Below are positions 63,501 through 64,000 of a stretch of DNA of 64,000 bases, piece after piece; within the stretch, counting starts at the first letter, position 1, and every line of letters begins with the position of its first letter. Where the stretch lies: the NCBI GenBank assembly GCA_026874595.1, contig CM049308.1:12055501-12119500 (forward strand). Reading direction: 5' to 3'. Origin of the DNA: Sipunculus nudus. Lineage: Eukaryota > Annelida > Sipuncula > Golfingiida > Sipunculidae. The translations under genes and the position numbers were made by a program. The notes below the pieces were generated by a model. It saw nothing but the letters and a program-made list of their open reading frames with translations, ran no database searches and was not told the origin of the DNA.

Positions 63501-63552
63501 TTTCAACCACAAGGTTACCATACAGGTCCAGGATCAGCAGATTAGGCAGTGG
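32326..63552 (-). CDS. LRRC9: LRRC9, 3' portion (5' end outside window)
   Basis: Leucine-rich-repeat protein. Coding exons in order: 63430-63552, 62112-62287, 61538-61601, 60292-60464, 59723-59796, 58574-58791, 57916-57984, 53207-53332, 52650-52733, 39268-39439, then a last exon at 35344-35651 (alternatives: 36842-37029, or 35396-35651 plus 32326-32353). Phases join throughout; with the 35344 end this gives 528 residues, roughly the last third of a ~1450-residue family protein. Identity rests on strong family phrases: K-D-A-F-G-G-R-L-T, G-H-S-N-F-S-E-I-R-E-L-D, N-L-E-H-N-N-L-T-S-F-S-G-L, L-H-L-E-E-N-R-I-R-D-L and R-A-K-A-E-L-Y-F-I-E-Q-Q. LRR units (LxxLxLxxNxI) span most exons up to 53332; the C-terminal part is basic and low-complexity. 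Molecular function is not established. The ortholog call is from memory of the vertebrate protein. Confidence 0.87.
32354..35343. other. LRRC9 3' intron or downstream region, no features
   Basis: AT-rich. A C-run lies at 33834-33847. The minus-strand and plus-strand ORFs here are short with no splice context. Confidence 0.45.
35344..35651 (-). CDS. LRRC9: LRRC9 last exon B (Asn/Gln/His/Pro-rich)
   Basis: The acceptor 'gccatgcag' precedes a frame reading A-T-T-R-R-R-A-N-N-K-E-Q-N-G-Q-S… in the same phase (G|CA, Ala). It continues as a low-complexity Asn/Gln/His/Pro/Ser tail to TAA 35344-35346. An internal donor-like CACAG|GTACAG at 35396/35395 could instead splice to 32353. Confidence 0.65.
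36842..37029 (-). CDS. LRRC9: LRRC9 alternative last exon A (basic tail)
   Basis: The acceptor '…tctacacttaag' is followed by an open frame with no ATG: K-T-T-P-A-L-F-K-P-R-V-R-K-P-D-T-S-K…, Lys/Arg/Asp-rich, ending K-D-Q-G-S-K-I-A at TGA 36842-36844. It enters in exactly the phase left by the 39268 exon (G|CC, Ala). No good donor lies inside, so it would be an alternative 3' terminal exon. Its status against the 35344 exon is undecided. Confidence 0.5.
37285..39070. repeat. 27-bp minisatellite, about 65 copies
   Basis: The consensus unit is 'ggtctctggtcccatggatt' plus 'ctgtctt', containing CCATGG. Variants include a 6-bp insertion (gtgatg), a 1-bp deletion (ggtccatgg), 'ggtcacatgg' and 'ggtcaaatagg'. 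It lies in the LRRC9 intron before the last exons. Because 27 is a multiple of 3, several frames on both strands are open for up to ~255 codons (plus strand M-D-S-V-L-V-S-G-P; minus strand T-R-D-Q-D-R-I-H-G). There is no independent sign of translation. Confidence 0.97.
39268..39439 (-). CDS. LRRC9: LRRC9 exon after the 13-kb intron
   Basis: Reads P-Q-I-T-T-T-V-E-T-T-L-P-G-I-G-Q-Y-K-A-Q-I-P-V-K-V-T-N…E-L-Q-R. Phase 0 in, phase 1 out. The donor is GTGAGT. G+C content is clearly above that of its flanks. Confidence 0.85.
39548..39583. repeat. (AT)n microsatellite
   Basis: About 18 AT units in the LRRC9 intron just upstream (gene sense) of the 39268 exon. Confidence 0.95.
39584..41400. other. 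LRRC9 intron, no features
   Basis: AT-rich unique-looking sequence; nothing recognised. Confidence 0.45.
41400..42330. repeat. Degenerate tandem repeat, ~100-bp units
   Basis: Recurrent phrases 'cagcacccacaac', 'ctcacttgtttaa' and 'tcatggaaa' are spaced about 90-110 bp apart. Strong divergence prevents firm unit boundaries. Overlapping plus-strand ORFs (41715-42186) are a by-product. Confidence 0.4.
42830..44770. repeat. 'tgatgttcacagagctgtg' complex tandem repeat
   Basis: Short units 'tgatgttcacaaggctttcc' and 'agagctgtgtcctgatgtt' alternate in larger blocks ending 'gatgttcaaatgactttaaa' (near 43300, 44190, 44290, 44560). This gives a higher-order pattern of roughly 100-230 bp. The array is interrupted by other sequence at about 43494-43977. 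Confidence 0.8.
43494..43977. mobile_element. Insertion inside the 42.8-44.8 kb array
   Basis: About 484 bp with no array units. It begins 'aaaggggcccaatcacctat', also found at 7479, and ends 'aatattgcccctga'. The ends share only a short inverted AGGGGC. The repeat array resumes immediately on both sides. A TA-containing junction (actta / ttatg) is compatible with a TA duplication, but this is weak. Confidence 0.5.
44950..45610. other. LRRC9 intron, no features
   Basis: No repeat or gene recognised. Confidence 0.4.
45615..45702. repeat. ~60-bp tandem array, left remnant
   Basis: Units with 'cacctgaacatgataagaac' and 'tgctcacacaaaaagaacc' match the larger block at 47951-48390. Together they are one array split by element H6. 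Confidence 0.75.
45703..47950 (+). mobile_element. Helitron-like element H6 with six ~340-bp monomers
   Basis: The head is ACAAGTGACCCATGG…GCTCAGCTGA. The core has six tandem monomers (marker 'gtctgcag' near 45905, 46232, 46585, 46925, 47265, 47601). The tail is a hairpin (47920-47946: GCTCAG-a-TGACT, loop TAC, AGTCA-g-CTGAGC) followed by TAAA. It sits inside a ~60-bp tandem array, which defines its ends. No ORF longer than a monomer. Confidence 0.72.
47951..48390. repeat. ~60-bp tandem array, right part
   Basis: Six or seven units of 'ggaaccattgcatattaact', 'gttcttacacctgaacatga' and 'taagaactgctcatacaaaa', with variable truncation. It continues the remnant at 45615-45702. Confidence 0.85.
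48391..52640. other. LRRC9 intron, mostly featureless
   Basis: Holds a short (ATACAAACAGTACACAT)n-type repeat at about 50610-50690 and an AT array at 50739-50758. ORFs at 50297-50696 and 51040-51264 lack splice context that would join LRRC9 in phase. Confidence 0.4.
52650..52733 (-). CDS. LRRC9: LRRC9 exon: short Ser/Lys-rich linker
   Basis: 28 codons (K-R-E-T-S-S-P-S-K-S-L-T-K-L-A-S-P…) between an acceptor '…caaacag' and a GTAAGT donor. It enters and leaves in phase 0, so it can be included or skipped without a frameshift. Its S-P sites suggest a disordered, possibly phosphorylated linker (inference). Confidence 0.7.
53207..53332 (-). CDS. LRRC9: LRRC9 exon: LRR cap
   Basis: Reads V-S-R-R-L-M-H-R-P-M-L-V-Y-R-L-P-S-L-M-M-I-D-G-I-P-V and ends at A-K-A-E-L-Y-F-I-E-Q-Q. 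This is the typical LRR-cap motif closing the repeat domain. Phase 0 at both ends. The donor is GTAAGT. Confidence 0.9.
53965..55460 (+). mobile_element. Dispersed repeat with GGTGGCGCCACC-bearing monomers
   Basis: About 280-bp units (marker 'gaacagatggatgctgtgca' near 54109 and 54388, diverged near 54637) with GGTGGCGCCACC at 54142-54153, 54420-54431, 54549-54560 and 54969-54980, and a one-mismatch copy at 54271-54282. The tail near 55430-55455 reads 'cataagctcacaggttcgct' followed by aaaaa. No coding capacity. Confidence 0.65.
56172..56641. repeat. 28-bp minisatellite, left block (~17 copies)
   Basis: The unit is 'gagacaggagtcatatatat' plus 'tcttttat' with t/a variants. It is interrupted at 56642 by the element below and continues at 57524. 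Confidence 0.95.
56642..57523. mobile_element. 882-bp pogo/Tigger-like non-autonomous transposon
   Basis: The left end reads CAGACGAAGCCGCTTAATTG. The right end, inverted, reads CAGACAACGCCATTTATTTG; both continue CAAG, giving a ~24-bp terminal repeat. It is flanked by TA on both sides (56640-56641, 57524-57525). Removing it with one TA restores an exact 28-bp array unit. CAG-start ends with a TA target are the pogo/Tigger signature. No transposase ORF. Confidence 0.82.
57524..57736. repeat. 28-bp minisatellite, right block (~7 copies)
   Basis: Same unit as 56172-56641, with alternating 'ggagtcat', 'ggcatcat' and 'ggcgtcat' variants. It lies about 180 bp from the LRRC9 exon at 57916-57984. 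Confidence 0.95.
57916..57984 (-). CDS. LRRC9: LRRC9 exon: LRR
   Basis: Reads D-M-A-E-L-E-K-L-D-G-L-N-N-L-V-E-L-S-V-V-S-N-A. 23 codons, phase 0 at both ends. The donor is GTACGT. Confidence 0.88.
58574..58791 (-). CDS. LRRC9: LRRC9 exon: three LRRs
   Basis: Encodes G-N-E-I-T-R-V-E-G-L…L-R-E-L-V-L-D-R-N-K-I, then L-Q-E-L-H-L-E-E-N-R-I-R-D-L and L-Q-R-L-F-L-G-M-N-R-I-Q. This is the longest LRR exon here, in classic ~22-residue spacing. Confidence 0.9.
59723..59796 (-). CDS. LRRC9: LRRC9 exon: one LRR
   Basis: Reads Y-N-G-I-K-D-L-A-A-L-Q-L-S-R-L-T-S-L-K-A-L-F-L-Q. Phase 2 in, phase 1 out. The donor is GTAATG. Confidence 0.88.
60292..60464 (-). CDS. LRRC9: LRRC9 exon: LRR with inserted linker
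   Basis: Starts V-L-C-L-N-H-N-H-I-E and ends N-L-E-V-L-H-L-G. Between these is a ~35-residue basic, Ser-rich insert within the repeat, as in vertebrate LRRC9. The donor is GTGAGC. Confidence 0.88.
61538..61601 (-). CDS. LRRC9: LRRC9 exon: one LRR
   Basis: Reads I-N-L-E-H-N-N-L-T-S-F-S-G-L-I-Q-L-V-N-L-R. Phase 2 in, phase 0 out. The donor is GTATGT. Confidence 0.88.
62112..62287 (-). CDS. LRRC9: LRRC9 exon: conserved central linker
   Basis: Contains A-K-D-A-F-G-G-R-L-T and G-H-S-N-F-S-E-I-R-E-L-D-F, the most diagnostic LRRC9 phrase in the window. The donor is GTTGGA (weak); phase 2 out. Confidence 0.88.
62856..62935. promoter_or_regulatory. Duplicated CCAAT-containing segment
   Basis: 'agccaatcagaggctgaaaa' (about 62857) is repeated as 'agccaatcagaggctgataa' (about 62888), with a third 'gaccaatgatg' following. 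These resemble CCAAT boxes but lie in an LRRC9 intron. A regulatory role is speculative. Confidence 0.3.
63430..63552 (-). CDS. LRRC9: LRRC9 exon (first in window): LRR end
   Basis: Reads P-L-P-N-L-L-I-L-D-L-Y-G-N-L-V, then N-Y-R-L-F-I-I-Y-H-V…L-K-A-L-D-G-Q, the LRR-plus-cap pattern (R-x-x-x-I-x-x-L-P-x-L-x-x-L-D-G). 41 codons, phase 0. The donor is GTAAGT. Confidence 0.88.
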
Positions 63553-63901
63553 CTGGAAAAGAAAGCCATGTTCATTATTACTGGAAAACATAATTAATAG
63601 ATTTAAACAGTGAATATCAACTTCATATGAGAGTAAGAGTTTGATATTTAAAATTCAGTGCACCACTTTATTTTCAAGCTAGTTTGCTGTGAGTAAATAT
63701 TAAATTCTAGACACCACTTACTTTTTCAGGTTGGCCCTATGAGACTTAATGAGACTATGTCATTGTGAAGAATTCTGATTGTTTCAGATATCTATACACA
63801 GAATAATGCACAGATGACAGTAGAAGTTTACACATAGGAGAAATTTTGTGGCTATGAAGCAAGTACTCTAAGCCATAGCAGTGACTGGATTTGAAATAAA
63901 A

Positions 63902-63902
<1 letters not shown>

Positions 63903-63980
<78 letters not shown>

Positions 63981-63994
63981 CATACATATATATG
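63903..63994. repeat. (AT)n microsatellite at the right edge
   Basis: About 60 bp of pure AT followed by interrupted 'catatatata' to near the window end. Confidence 0.95.
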
Positions 63995-64000
63995 TAGCCA

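Noticed and set aside
63755-63967. ORF starting M-Y-I-Y-I-Y
   Set aside because: It is an (AT)n microsatellite translation.

Overview
The window is animal nuclear DNA: AT-rich, with small exons bounded by GT/AG splice sites, large introns, and many microsatellites, minisatellites and non-autonomous transposons. Family content (amnionless, LRRC9) indicates a bilaterian. The style of the dispersed repeats (a 'GACCCATGGGTC...GCTCAGCTGA' head and an 'AGTCAGCTGAGCTAA' tail) resembles repeats of marine molluscs, so a mollusc or other lophotrochozoan is my best guess. That guess is an inference; no species-diagnostic gene is present.

Layout. (1) 1-550: diverged ~135-bp tandem repeat. 670-831: small inverted-repeat MITE. 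1390-2037: two possible C-terminal exons of an unidentified plus-strand gene. (2) 5199-20082, minus strand: a complete 13-exon amnionless (AMN) gene. All exon phases join without a break to give a 537-residue type I membrane protein: signal peptide, cysteine-rich ectodomain, one membrane span, and a tail with four NPxY/F endocytosis signals. Its introns hold two hAT-type MITEs with perfect 8-bp target duplications, an inverted pair of tRNA-derived SINEs, a 54-bp minisatellite, a candidate solo LTR and a Helitron-like element. (3) 20250-32300: essentially gene-free, filled with repeats that have tandem-monomer cores and hairpin tails. (4) About 32326-63552, minus strand: the 3' third of LRRC9, a leucine-rich-repeat protein. 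Ten exons join in phase and then lead to one of several possible last exons; the gene continues beyond the right edge. Its introns hold a 1.8-kb 27-bp minisatellite with long artefactual ORFs, two large repeat arrays that were each interrupted by a transposon, and repeats carrying the palindrome GGTGGCGCCACC.

The two identified genes are both on the minus strand but have no known functional link. AMN is the membrane partner of cubilin in the endocytic 'cubam' receptor. LRRC9 is a poorly characterised LRR protein. No operon, CRISPR array, rRNA or intact tRNA gene is visible. No new enzymatic system was found. The most distinctive content is the AMN tail with four sorting signals, a splice donor duplicated in tandem three times just after an AMN exon, competing LRRC9 last exons, and a Helitron-like repeat family whose ends are exposed by insertion into a tandem array.
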